DNA from: Chloroflexota bacterium
GTDB lineage: Bacteria; Chloroflexota; Limnocylindria; QHBO01
Reading direction: 5' to 3'
DNA: 20,418 nucleotides
Assembly (NCBI GenBank): GCA_005882055.1
Contig: VBGQ01000009.1
Coordinates: forward strand, 1-20,418
Shown here: positions 1 through 5,888 of the stretch, in pieces
Position numbering within the stretch: position 1 is the stretch's first letter
Layout of the letters: every line of letters begins with the position of its first letter
The notes under the pieces: generated by a model
Told to the model about the DNA's origin: nothing
Seen by the model: only the letters and a program-made list of their open reading frames with translations
The model's database searches: none
Made by a program: the position numbers and the translations under genes

Positions 1-323
1 CCGAGCTTGTGGACCTGCTGAAGGCCGCCGGGATCACCGCCACCGCCTCCGAGCTCAAGACGCTCGCGGCGAAGTACGGCGTTGGCGGCGCGGTCCGCCT
101 CGAGGCCTGGGCCGATGCCTCCGGCAAGTCCGTGACCGAGCTGGGCGCCATGTTCGACGCCGGCAAGGGCTGGGGTGCCATCGCCAAGGAGCTGGAGCAG
201 GCGGACAGCTCGCTGGATCTGTCACCCGGGATCGGCTGGATCATGGGCCATGGCCACGGTCATGGCCACGCCAACCCGAACGCGACCAAGCACGCGCAGG
301 GAGCCGCCGGCACCTCGAGCTGA
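1..323 (+). CDS. C-terminal part of a small hypothetical protein with a His/Gly-rich tail (5' end outside window)
   Basis: I do not recognise this protein. The frame is open from the first base and ends at TGA 321-323. A GTG at 9 could be a start, but the frame continues upstream and no promoter or ribosome site is visible, so it is probably the end of a longer gene. The visible part has helical Ala/Leu/Glu-rich segments, a segment reading GKGWGAIAKELE (about residues 53-64 from the GTG), and a tail with alternating His and Gly (GHGHGHGH, about residues 80-87). The tail could bind metal such as nickel, zinc or copper; that is inference from composition. A stem-loop follows the stop. Coding is supported by strong third-position GC. 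Function unknown. Confidence 0.7.
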   Translation, partial: ELVDLLKAAGITATASELKTLAAKYGVGGAVRLEAWADASGKSVTELGAMFDAGKGWGAIAKELEQADSSLDLSPGIGWIMGHGHGHGHANPNATKHAQGAAGTSS

Positions 324-332
324 CCGCTCCAA

Positions 333-351
333 TCCGACTAATTCGGTCGGA
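333..351 (+). terminator. Stem-loop after the first gene, no U-tract
   Basis: TCCGAC (333-338) and GTCGGA (346-351) form a perfect 6-bp stem around a 7-base loop, starting 10 bases after the TGA at 321-323. No T-run follows. It may be a non-canonical terminator or an mRNA-end stabiliser. Confidence 0.35.
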
Positions 352-367
352 GTTCGAGGAGGCACCC

Positions 368-382
368 GCGGCCCTGGGCCGC
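368..382. repeat. GC-rich inverted repeat upstream of the 405 promoter
   Basis: GCGGCC and GGCCGC are separated by CTG. The element ends 8 bases before the TACCAT hexamer of the next gene. It could be a second hairpin ending upstream transcription or an operator in the -35 area. The sequence does not decide. Confidence 0.3.
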
Positions 383-390
383 CATCGGTC

Positions 391-396
391 TACCAT
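391..396 (+). promoter_or_regulatory. -10 element TACCAT, leaderless start for the 405 gene
   Basis: TACCAT ends 8 bases before ATG 405, with no Shine-Dalgarno between. With this spacing transcription would begin at or next to the A of the ATG. It matches the TANNNT arrangement at six other genes here. Confidence 0.6.
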
Positions 397-404
397 CTCG
401 ACCG

Positions 405-842
405 ATGACCTCCGCTGGCCTGACCATCGCGGCCCCACCTGAGGGTCTGCCGGACCCGAACATCGCGCCCCCGCAGCTCGCGCGCTCCGGCGATCCGTTC
501 GCGCGCGTGCGGATCGTGCACTTCCTGGCGCGACTGCCCCGCAACATGACGCTCCAGCTGCGCGACGTGGTCGCGGCGCTGAACGCTGCGTTCCTCGATT
601 GGTCGTTCAGCGAGAAGGTGCTGCTCGCGGAGCTCGTCCAGCTCCAGGCCAACTGGGCGATCAGCTTCCATGGCGATGACCGGATCGTGCTCGATCGCAA
701 CGAGCGCGGTCACACGCTGCTGATCGTCGACTCCACGCGCATGACGCCGTTCCTGGTGACGGAGGCCAACCGCGCCGCACAGGCCTGCGACGAAGAGCTG
801 CGGCGCTTCACCCTCGGGGACGGAATCACCACCGACAACTAG
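405..842 (+). CDS. Hypothetical protein, 145 aa
   Basis: I do not recognise a family. The ATG at 405 is preceded at 8 bases by TACCAT, which fixes the start as probably leaderless. The protein looks soluble. It has a Pro-rich N-terminus (about 1-30), then a helical and strand-rich core (about 35-130) with 'ARLPRNMTLQLRDVVAALN' and 'LQANWAISFHGDDRIVLDRN'. The aromatic and acidic residues in the second segment might mark a conserved surface. No signal peptide, membrane segment or Cys cluster is seen. Its TAG stop at 840-842 overlaps the stop of thyX on the other strand within CTAG 839-842. The neighbours give no functional clue. Confidence 0.8.
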   Translation: MTSAGLTIAAPPEGLPDPNIAPPQLARSGDPFARVRIVHFLARLPRNMTLQLRDVVAALNAAFLDWSFSEKVLLAELVQLQANWAISFHGDDRIVLDRNERGHTLLIVDSTRMTPFLVTEANRAAQACDEELRRFTLGDGITTDN

Positions 843-1786
843 ACCCGGTCGGCGTCACCCGCTGATTCGCTGGCCGCAACCTTGATCGGCAGTTCGCCGA
901 TGGTCGGTGCGCCCGCGTCGTCTCCGACTGCCACGGGAACGCGGCGCGGCTTGGGGCGGAATGGGGAGGTCTCCGGCACCACGGGACCATTCGTCTCGGC
1001 CAGCTCGCCGGAGCGGTAGGACTCCCAGACGGCCATCACGGTGTCCTTGTGCGGGCGGATGCGGCAGTGCTCGTCGCGATTGCCCATCTCGTCGCAGTAA
1101 CCGAGCGGGACGCACTTGGGCGCCAGGAAGGAGCCGAAGAAGGGCGAGACGCGAAAGATCTCGTGGCGGATCTGCTTGAAGAGCTGGCGGATCTCCCACT
1201 GCGCCATGGTGCACAGCCGCAGCCCGGACATGTGGATCAGCTGGCGCAGGTTGACCGTCATCACCAGGTTGGTCTGCATGGCATTGGGGAAGATGAAGCG
1301 CGCGTCCTCCGCCGGAACCTCCGCCTGCAACAGCTGGCCGTACAGGTCGAGCGACGAGTCGACGGCTGACTGGAACCGCTCGGCGAGCTCATCGGGCAGC
1401 TCGCCCTTGGCGATGCTGTCCGGGACGGTGTAGTTGTCGCGCGCCTTGAAGCTGACGTAGCGCTGCGACTGCTGGTCGAACGCGGTCCCCGCCCGATGCC
1501 GCACCAGCTGATGCGTAAGGGTCCGCGTCACCCCGCTGATTGCGAAGGTGAAGTTGACGTGCTCAATGGTCGAGCCGTGTCCCGACTCCATGACCTTGCG
1601 GACCAGGTTCTGCTGCTTCTCGTCCGCGACCTGGCGGCTCACCGCCTTGTCCCAGATCTGGTCCGGCACCTGCTCGGAATAGCAGGTCCGGCAGGCGGTG
1701 TAGATGATCGGCAGATAGAACTCTTCGACGATCTCCTTGGTCGGAAAGATCAGCTTGGCGGAGAGGGCCGGAGAGGTCGTGGGCAT
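839..1786 (-). CDS. thyX: Flavin-dependent thymidylate synthase ThyX with C-terminal extension
   Basis: ThyX methylates dUMP to dTMP using methylenetetrahydrofolate, FAD and NADPH, and replaces ThyA. Visible family features are the HGSTIEHV segment (70-77), RHR (96-98) followed by SQRY (107-110), and the C-terminal helix with LRLCTMAQWEIRQ (189-201) that contains the conserved catalytic-region arginine. The usual spacing is RHR-X7-S; here eight residues (AGTAFDQQ) separate RHR and Ser107, and I confirmed this codon by codon. At 315 aa it is longer than the usual roughly 220-260. The extra part is a Cys-containing region (C225, C231, C241) and a Pro-rich tail (about 265-315). ATG 1786 is preceded at 6 bases by TATCGT, which suggests a leaderless mRNA. 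A pair of inverted DnaA boxes lies about 40-68 bases upstream. Family identity is secure. Confidence 0.96.
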   Translation of the reverse strand: MPTTSPALSAKLIFPTKEIVEEFYLPIIYTACRTCYSEQVPDQIWDKAVSRQVADEKQQNLVRKVMESGHGSTIEHVNFTFAISGVTRTLTHQLVRHRAGTAFDQQSQRYVSFKARDNYTVPDSIAKGELPDELAERFQSAVDSSLDLYGQLLQAEVPAEDARFIFPNAMQTNLVMTVNLRQLIHMSGLRLCTMAQWEIRQLFKQIRHEIFRVSPFFGSFLAPKCVPLGYCDEMGNRDEHCRIRPHKDTVMAVWESYRSGELAETNGPVVPETSPFRPKPRRVPVAVGDDAGAPTIGELPIKVAASESAGDADRV

Positions 1787-1792
1787 CGGTCA

Positions 1793-1798
1793 ACGATA
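1793..1798 (-). promoter_or_regulatory. -10 element TATCGT, leaderless start for thyX
   Basis: On the minus strand TATCGT ends 6 bases before the thyX ATG (1786-1784). No Shine-Dalgarno lies between, so transcription probably starts at the ATG. Confidence 0.55.
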
Positions 1799-1825
1799 GC
1801 ACGCGGGAGACGTCCTGGCAGCGCC

Positions 1826-1854
1826 TTATCCACAAGATGTGGGGCTGTGGATAA
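1826..1854. promoter_or_regulatory. Two perfect DnaA boxes in inverted orientation upstream of thyX
   Basis: TTATCCACA at 1826-1834 and its exact reverse complement TGTGGATAA at 1846-1854 are separated by 11 bp. Both match the strongest known DnaA 9-mer without mismatch. They lie between the GGDEF gene and thyX, upstream of the thyX -10 element. The likely role is DnaA control of thyX transcription. A replication origin is less likely: only two boxes, no AT-rich stretch, and no dnaA or dnaN nearby. A simple 9-bp stem-loop ending the GGDEF transcript is the other option. Confidence 0.65.
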
Positions 1855-1900
1855 CGCCGATCCGCTATGTTGTGGTGTTGGACCGATGGAGCCCCAACCC

Positions 1901-3415
1901 CTAGGCGCCGCTTCCGCTGGCCTGGCCGGGCCCGTGTTCGGGCTCGTCCGGCCGTCGTTCCTCGAGCCGAGCGAGGCCGTGGGATCGGTCGAACGCGATG
2001 CGGTTTCCGCCGGCCGCGCGCGCGGAGGCGAGCGCCTCCTCGGCCCTCCCCAGCAGCTCGTCGTCGCGCACCTCGGTACCCGGGCGGTGGACGGTGATGC
2101 CGATCGAGACCGTCACCCACAGGGCCCCGATCCGCGACTCGACCGGCCGGTCGATCAGGCGCGTCCGCAATGCGTTGGCGAAGACGGTCACGCCGCGCTC
2201 GTCGGTGTGCGGCAGGATGGCCAGGAACGTGTCGCTCGCCAGACGACCGACGCCGTCCGCTTCGCGCATGCGCAAGCGCAGGCGAAGGCCCAGCTCGCGC
2301 AGGATCTCGTCGCCGGTCTCCACGCCATGCGTGCGATTCAGGCCATGCGTGCCATCGACGTCGACGAGCACGAGCGCGATGGGGTGGGCGTAGCGCCGCG
2401 CTTCCGCGGCCTCGACCCGAAGACGCTCGAGGATGCTCCGTCGGCTCGCGGTCCCGGTCGTCGCATCAACCGTCGCGGCATGCTCGAGCTCCATCCTCTG
2501 CAGCTCGATGGTTTGCCGTGCAGCCAGCAATTCGGTGATGGTGCCCCGCAGCTCGCGCGCCAGTCGCAGCGTGTCGTCCGCCTGGGGCGGGACGCCTTCC
2601 ACCTCGGTCCCGTTGGGAGCAGAGAGGAGCGCGACGGGGCGCAGCTCGACCTCGCCGTCGCGCGAGCCACGCGGTCGAGCGAGCACCGCGAGGATTGCCG
2701 CCAGGGCCATCGCCACCAATCCAGGCATCAGGTCTGCCGTGCCCGGCCGCGCGAGACCGAGCGCCAGCGCGCCGGCCGCCAGCCCAGCAAGCCACTCCGA
2801 TCGGCTGCGGTCAGGATCTCCCACCGCCGACGTGATGGCGGCGATGGCGAGAAGCGTCGCGCCGCCGGCCGTGAGGCCCAGCGCCAGCAGCAGAACCGGC
2901 GGACCCAGAAGACCCACGGCGGGTGCCAGCTCGACCCAGCCAAAGATGAGAGCGGCGGACACCAGTCGAGGGCCACGTCCGGTGATGCGCACGGCGGGCA
3001 CCACCTCCGCCGCGAGCAGTGCCAGCGCAGCGGCGGCGACCCCGAGCGGCAGCACCGGCGTCGGGAAGCCAGCTGATGCGGAAGGGCCGCCGAGGGCGGC
3101 CGCGGCGGCCGAGGCGGAGAGTGCCCCCAGGCCAGTGCCTTCCAGCAGGTCGCGCAGGTGCCCGTCGCTGCGGAAGCCACGTCCGAGGGCGAGGAGCGCC
3201 GCGGTGAGCCCGGCGAGTGCAAGGAGGGCACTGATCGAGGTTGTCAGCCACGAAGCGAACTCGGCGGAACTGACAGGAAGCGAGAGCGGCGGGAAGAGCC
3301 GCAGGAGGCCCAGCGCCACCAGGGGCAGCGCAAGCCAGGCGGCCAGGCGGGCCACCCGAGATGCCGGGAACGCGGTGCCTTCGGCGGTCATCCGTCTGCT
3401 GGTGCGAAGGAGCAC
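1901..3415 (-). CDS. Polytopic membrane protein with degenerate GGDEF domain
   Basis: The N-terminal half has about seven or eight hydrophobic segments (roughly 21-43, 57-79, 92-108, 120-140, 152-170, 172-195, 208-222, 228-246). A probable coiled coil follows (280-315), then a GGDEF-fold domain (about 311-478) with the family pattern VLVDVDG...LN..HG...GDEIL. In active diguanylate cyclases the signature is GGDEF; here the position reads ASDTF (393-397), so cyclase activity is very unlikely. The c-di-GMP inhibitory site RxxD is kept as READ (384-387), exactly five residues before it. This suggests a membrane-bound c-di-GMP receptor or structural partner. The start is uncertain: GTG 3415 is reported, ATG 3391 is possible, and TACTAT at 3455-3450 would serve both. 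thyX follows 114 bases downstream on the same strand. Confidence 0.88.
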   Translation of the reverse strand: MLLRTSRRMTAEGTAFPASRVARLAAWLALPLVALGLLRLFPPLSLPVSSAEFASWLTTSISALLALAGLTAALLALGRGFRSDGHLRDLLEGTGLGALSASAAAAALGGPSASAGFPTPVLPLGVAAAALALLAAEVVPAVRITGRGPRLVSAALIFGWVELAPAVGLLGPPVLLLALGLTAGGATLLAIAAITSAVGDPDRSRSEWLAGLAAGALALGLARPGTADLMPGLVAMALAAILAVLARPRGSRDGEVELRPVALLSAPNGTEVEGVPPQADDTLRLARELRGTITELLAARQTIELQRMELEHAATVDATTGTASRRSILERLRVEAAEARRYAHPIALVLVDVDGTHGLNRTHGVETGDEILRELGLRLRLRMREADGVGRLASDTFLAILPHTDERGVTVFANALRTRLIDRPVESRIGALWVTVSIGITVHRPGTEVRDDELLGRAEEALASARAAGGNRIAFDRSHGLARLEERRPDEPEHGPGQASGSGA

Positions 3416-3449
3416 CAGCGAGTCTGTGGCGGGGGTCCTGGGAGCGGCA

Positions 3450-3455
3450 ATAGTA
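3450..3455 (-). promoter_or_regulatory. Putative -10 element TACTAT for the GGDEF gene
   Basis: TACTAT reads on the minus strand 34 bases before GTG 3415 and 58 before ATG 3391. It would give a short leader with no obvious Shine-Dalgarno. It faces away from the TATACT promoter of the 3509 gene. Confidence 0.35.
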
Positions 3456-3476
3456 CGAACGGGATCGGAGAGAGAG

Positions 3477-3486
3477 TTCGCGCGAA
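3477..3486. repeat. Perfect 10-bp palindrome between divergent promoters
   Basis: TTCGCGCGAA is fully self-complementary. It ends 9 bases before the TATACT hexamer (3496-3501) and lies 21 bases from the opposite TACTAT. It is placed like an operator acting on one or both divergent genes. No regulator gene is adjacent to name a ligand. Confidence 0.35.
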
Positions 3487-3495
3487 GAGCGTGGA

Positions 3496-3501
3496 TATAC
3501 T
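3496..3501 (+). promoter_or_regulatory. -10 element TATACT, leaderless start for the 3509 gene
   Basis: TATACT ends 7 bases before GTG 3509 and is one base from the TATAAT consensus. The spacing is the reason for choosing GTG 3509 over the internal ATG 3566. Confidence 0.6.
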
Positions 3502-3508
3502 CGCCGTC

Positions 3509-3916
3509 GTGACCCGTCGCCCCGCCGCCTCACGGGCCCACAGCATCCCGGGTCGCACCGCGGTCATGAGCCGCAGGCGCTTCCTGGAGCTGACCGACGA
3601 CCTGATCGCCCAGGGCGAGCAGCTGATGGCCGAACCGGACTGGAACCTGTTCCGGCTCTGGCTGCTCAATTCAGACGAGCTGCTCGAGCGGGTGTGGGGG
3701 CGGATGGACCGATATCACCTGGCCTGGCTGAACGTTGGGCGCGACCCCGCACCGCCCGGATCCGAGCTCGACGAGGAGGGGAACCGCCGGTTCGTGGCCG
3801 AGGTCTCGCGCGGCAAGCTCGCGGTGCTGCGTACGATGAGGGACGCCGTCGCACGCCGAGGATGGACCCTGCTCAGCGACGACGACCCCGATCCCGACGA
3901 CGCCGGAGAGACGTAG
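3509..3916 (+). CDS. Hypothetical protein, 135 aa, first gene of a deacetylase operon
   Basis: I do not recognise the family. GTG 3509 is chosen because TATACT lies 7 bases upstream. The frame stays open further upstream, but that part is antisense to the GGDEF gene and its promoter. ATG 3566 is an alternative with no visible ribosome site. The product is rich in charged and aromatic helical sequence: RRRFLELTDDLIAQGEQLM (about 21-39), then an acidic and Trp-containing stretch through LWLLNSDELLERVWGRMDRY. It ends in a strongly acidic tail (DDDPDPDD). There are no Cys residues, signal peptide or membrane segment. Only 3 bases separate its stop from the start of the LmbE-type deacetylase, so the two are very likely co-transcribed and may act together. 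Confidence 0.72.
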   Translation: MTRRPAASRAHSIPGRTAVMSRRRFLELTDDLIAQGEQLMAEPDWNLFRLWLLNSDELLERVWGRMDRYHLAWLNVGRDPAPPGSELDEEGNRRFVAEVSRGKLAVLRTMRDAVARRGWTLLSDDDPDPDDAGET

Positions 3917-3919
3917 CCC

Positions 3920-4654
3920 ATGACCGATGCCTCGGACGAGCTGATCGGCGGCCTGGCCGCGGTCTTCGCGCACCCCGACGACGAGAGCTTTGGCTGCGCA
4001 GGCGCGCTGGCGCTGGCGCACGACGCCGGCCGCGTGACGCGACTGCTGGTCGCCACGCGCGGGGAGGCCGGAGTGCCAGAGGGAGCGCCGTCCGAGGGCA
4101 GCTTCGGCGACGTCCGCGAACGCGAGCTGGTGACCGCGGCACAGGTGATCGGGCTCGATGAGGTCACGATCCTGGAGGGGTACGCGGACGGCGGCCTCGC
4201 CGATGCGCCCTTCGCCCAGATCGTCGACGACGTCGCGCACTGGCTCGTCTCGCGCCGGCCGGATGCGGTGATCACCTTCGGTCGGCACGGGATCACGGGA
4301 CATCCGGATCACGTGGTGATCGGCTCCGCGGTGCGGTGGGCGGTCGAGCGCCTCGCGGAGCTCGGGACCGCGCCGAACGCGGTCTACGTCGTGTCGCCGG
4401 TCTTTGGCCCGGGGCCGAACCGCTATGACCTGTCGCCGGAAGAGCAGGGCGCCACGCATCGGGTCGAGATCACTCCGGTCGCCGAGCGCAAGGTCGCCGC
4501 GCTGGAGGCGCATCGGTCGCAGTCGGACACCGCGGAGCAGATCGCGGCCCTGCGCGCGGCCATCGAGGCGGACCAGCCGATCTACGAGGGATACACACGG
4601 GTCAGGCCAGCCGTGCCGGCGCCGCACCCCAAGTTCGACGCGCGCATCTGGTAG
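3920..4654 (+). CDS. LmbE/PIG-L family N-acetylglucosamine deacetylase-like protein
   Basis: The family contains zinc enzymes that deacetylate GlcNAc-linked substrates, such as MshB and Mca for mycothiol, BshB for bacillithiol, and GlcNAc-PI deacetylases. The signature AHPDDE lies at residues 17-22, with H18 and D21 as zinc ligands and D20 as the expected catalytic base. GHPDH at 127-131 supplies the third ligand, H131. At 244 aa the length fits the family. It has no signal peptide, so it is cytosolic. ATG 3920 follows the upstream stop after 3 bases, which implies translational coupling; no separate promoter is seen. The real substrate cannot be told from sequence. A thiol cofactor or its S-conjugate is plausible, but no mshA, mshC or mshD partner lies in the window. 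Confidence 0.9.
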   Translation: MTDASDELIGGLAAVFAHPDDESFGCAGALALAHDAGRVTRLLVATRGEAGVPEGAPSEGSFGDVRERELVTAAQVIGLDEVTILEGYADGGLADAPFAQIVDDVAHWLVSRRPDAVITFGRHGITGHPDHVVIGSAVRWAVERLAELGTAPNAVYVVSPVFGPGPNRYDLSPEEQGATHRVEITPVAERKVAALEAHRSQSDTAEQIAALRAAIEADQPIYEGYTRVRPAVPAPHPKFDARIW

Positions 4655-4667
4655 GAGCCGTGGCTCC
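4654..4667 (+). terminator. Stem-loop starting on the deacetylase stop codon
   Basis: GGAGCC and GGCTCC flank GT, giving a compact GC-rich hairpin whose first base is the last base of the TAG stop. No T-run follows. It is a candidate non-canonical terminator. Confidence 0.35.
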
Positions 4668-4745
4668 CCGCGCTCGACACCCGCAACGCAGGGGTCGCCA
4701 GCGGTTGGAGACGGGTGCCCCCGGCGCCTCCCTCGCGCACGCTGA

Positions 4746-4751
4746 TAGACT
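4746..4751 (+). promoter_or_regulatory. -10 element TAGACT, leaderless start for the MIP18 gene
   Basis: TAGACT ends 6 bases before ATG 4758, and no Shine-Dalgarno is present. The rest of 4668-4745 shows nothing recognisable. Confidence 0.6.
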
Positions 4752-4757
4752 CAGGTC

Positions 4758-5048
4758 ATGACCATCGACGCCAACCTGGGCAAGGTCGACGAGGTGATGA
4801 CAGCCCTCTACGACATCTACGATCCGGAGATCGGGATGAGCATCGTGGACCTGGACCTGATCAAGCACGTGGAGATCGGGGCTGACGGTCAGCCGACCGA
4901 GATCAAGATGGTGCTCACCACGCCGTTCTGCCCGTGGGCCGGGGACCTGATCCAGACCATCAAGCAGCGCACCGAGGAGGTCGTCGGACCGCCCGTCAAG
5001 GTCACGCTGCTGGCCGACCGCTGGGAGCCGCCGCCGGGCCTCTTCTAG
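4758..5048 (+). CDS. MIP18 (DUF59) family protein, SufT-like Fe-S assembly factor
   Basis: The 96-aa protein is a single MIP18-fold domain. It has the signature DPEIGMSIVDLDLI (22-35) and the conserved TTPFCPWAGDLI segment (about 54-65) with the single cysteine expected in this family. Members such as SufT help deliver Fe-S clusters to client proteins; PaaD is a relative with a role in phenylacetate oxygenase maturation. No suf or paa genes are in the window, so a general Fe-S maturation role is the safer reading. The start is supported by TAGACT 6 bases upstream. The PduO-type adenosyltransferase follows 24 bases after the stop, but that gene has its own TACCAT element. Confidence 0.9.
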   Translation: MTIDANLGKVDEVMTALYDIYDPEIGMSIVDLDLIKHVEIGADGQPTEIKMVLTTPFCPWAGDLIQTIKQRTEEVVGPPVKVTLLADRWEPPPGLF

Positions 5049-5055
5049 GCATCTC

Positions 5056-5073
5056 CCGGGTACCATCACCCGG
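5056..5073. repeat. Inverted repeat spanning -10 element and start of the adenosyltransferase gene
   Basis: CCGGGT (5056-5061) and ACCCGG (5068-5073) flank ACCATC. The repeat covers the TACCAT hexamer and the first base of GTG 5073. It could be an operator. In read-through mRNA from the MIP18 gene it could form a hairpin that hides the start codon. Confidence 0.4.
5061..5066 (+). promoter_or_regulatory. -10 element TACCAT, leaderless start for the adenosyltransferase gene
   Basis: TACCAT ends 6 bases before GTG 5073 with no ribosome site between. It is the same hexamer as at 391-396. Confidence 0.55.
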
Positions 5074-5651
5074 TGCGGATCTACACGCGCAAGGGGGACT
5101 CCGGGACGACCGGGCTCCTGTACGGTGGCGCTCGGGTTTCGAAGGCGGACCTGCGCACCGACGCCGGTGGAAGCACCGACGAGGCCGTCTCAGACCTCGG
5201 GATAGCGCGCGCCAGCTTTGGGGCGCTGACCGACCGCGTGGAGGCGAGGCTCTACAAGCTCGTCCTGCGCCTGCAGCGCGAGCTCTTCGTGGTCGGTGCC
5301 GAGCTCGCCACCCAGCCCAGCCGCCGCTCGCGGCTAAAGCCTGGAACGACGCGCGTCACCGCCGAGATGGTCACCGCCCTGGAGCACGAGATCGATGGGC
5401 TCGAGGCGGACCACCCGATGCCCAAGGAGTTCGTGATCCCGGGTGAGTCGACCTCCGGTGCGGCGCTCGACGTGGCCCGCTCCAGCGTGCGACGCGCGGA
5501 GCGCCGGATCGTCGCCCTCGCCGAGGCTGGCGGGCTGCCAGCAGACTCGCAGGTGATGCCGTACATGAACCGGTTGGCGGACCTGCTGTTCGTGATGGCT
5601 CGCGCCGCGGACGGCGGCTTTCTACCGCTGCACGAGGACAAGATCACCTAG
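5073..5651 (+). CDS. Cob(I)alamin adenosyltransferase, PduO type
   Basis: The enzyme transfers the adenosyl group of ATP to cob(I)alamin, making coenzyme B12 for adenosylcobalamin-dependent enzymes. The N-terminal ATP-binding motif is TRKGDSGTTGLLYGG (5-19). The middle helix GGSTDEAVSDLGIARAS (32-48) corresponds to the family's DELN helix but lacks the usual LN pair. The C-terminal motifs are RRAERR (140-145) and YMNRLADLLFVMAR (164-177), the latter matching the family's YLNRLSDLLF. At 192 aa the length is normal. GTG 5073 is supported by TACCAT 6 bases upstream. No cobalamin riboswitch can fit in the 24-base gap. No mutase or diol dehydratase client is in the window. Confidence 0.94.
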   Translation: MRIYTRKGDSGTTGLLYGGARVSKADLRTDAGGSTDEAVSDLGIARASFGALTDRVEARLYKLVLRLQRELFVVGAELATQPSRRSRLKPGTTRVTAEMVTALEHEIDGLEADHPMPKEFVIPGESTSGAALDVARSSVRRAERRIVALAEAGGLPADSQVMPYMNRLADLLFVMARAADGGFLPLHEDKIT

Positions 5652-5888
5652 ACCGATGCATTTCGGGGAGTTGATGGCGCCGGCAAAGGAGACCTTTGGC
5701 CGGCTTCGCGACGGCCTGCGCGCCCTCCACCGGCGCCTCCATCGTTGGCCCGCGCCAGATCGGTCTCGCTGGCCTTGAGCCCGGGAAGGGTTGGGTTCTT
5801 CGGCATTGCAACGGGAAGTGGCTTTCGCGCAGACTGACCGCTGGCACGCGTCGCACGCGTTCACGACCGCATTACATGGGGCAGCCTG
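5652..5888. other. Largest intergenic region (237 bp), no convincing gene
   Basis: It begins with a strong hairpin (5679-5704). A 40-codon frame from ATG 5656 to TGA 5778 exists but lacks homology I can recognise. The sequence around 5775-5835 is less GC-rich than its surroundings. It may be a gene remnant or a regulatory spacer. I see no tRNA or riboswitch in it. Confidence 0.4.
5679..5704 (+). terminator. Strong hairpin after the adenosyltransferase gene
   Basis: GCCGGC-AAAGG pairs with CCTTT-GCCGGC around an AGA loop, with one bulged G at 5698, giving an 11-bp stem. It starts 28 bases after the TAG at 5649-5651. No T-run follows. It is the best terminator candidate in the window by stem length. 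Confidence 0.5.

Noticed and set aside
1826..1854. Chromosomal origin of replication
   Set aside because: Only two DnaA boxes, no AT-rich unwinding region, no dnaA, dnaN, parAB or gidA nearby.
1866..1888. TATGTT on the plus strand before an ATG at 1886
   Set aside because: The frame that follows is antisense to the GGDEF gene and codes for nothing recognisable; the spacing is also too long for the local pattern.
1496..3076. Long open frame antisense to thyX and the GGDEF gene
   Set aside because: Low-complexity Arg/Gly/His-rich translation, no recognisable domain; an artefact of high GC opposite two real genes.
5049..5072. Cobalamin riboswitch before the adenosyltransferase gene
   Set aside because: The gap is 24 bases, far too short for a B12 riboswitch, and no B12-box-like sequence was seen.
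5656..5778. 40-codon frame starting in a GACCGATG context after the adenosyltransferase gene
   Set aside because: Contains the strong hairpin, has no TANNNT or ribosome site and no recognisable product. Kept only as a note in the spacer entry.
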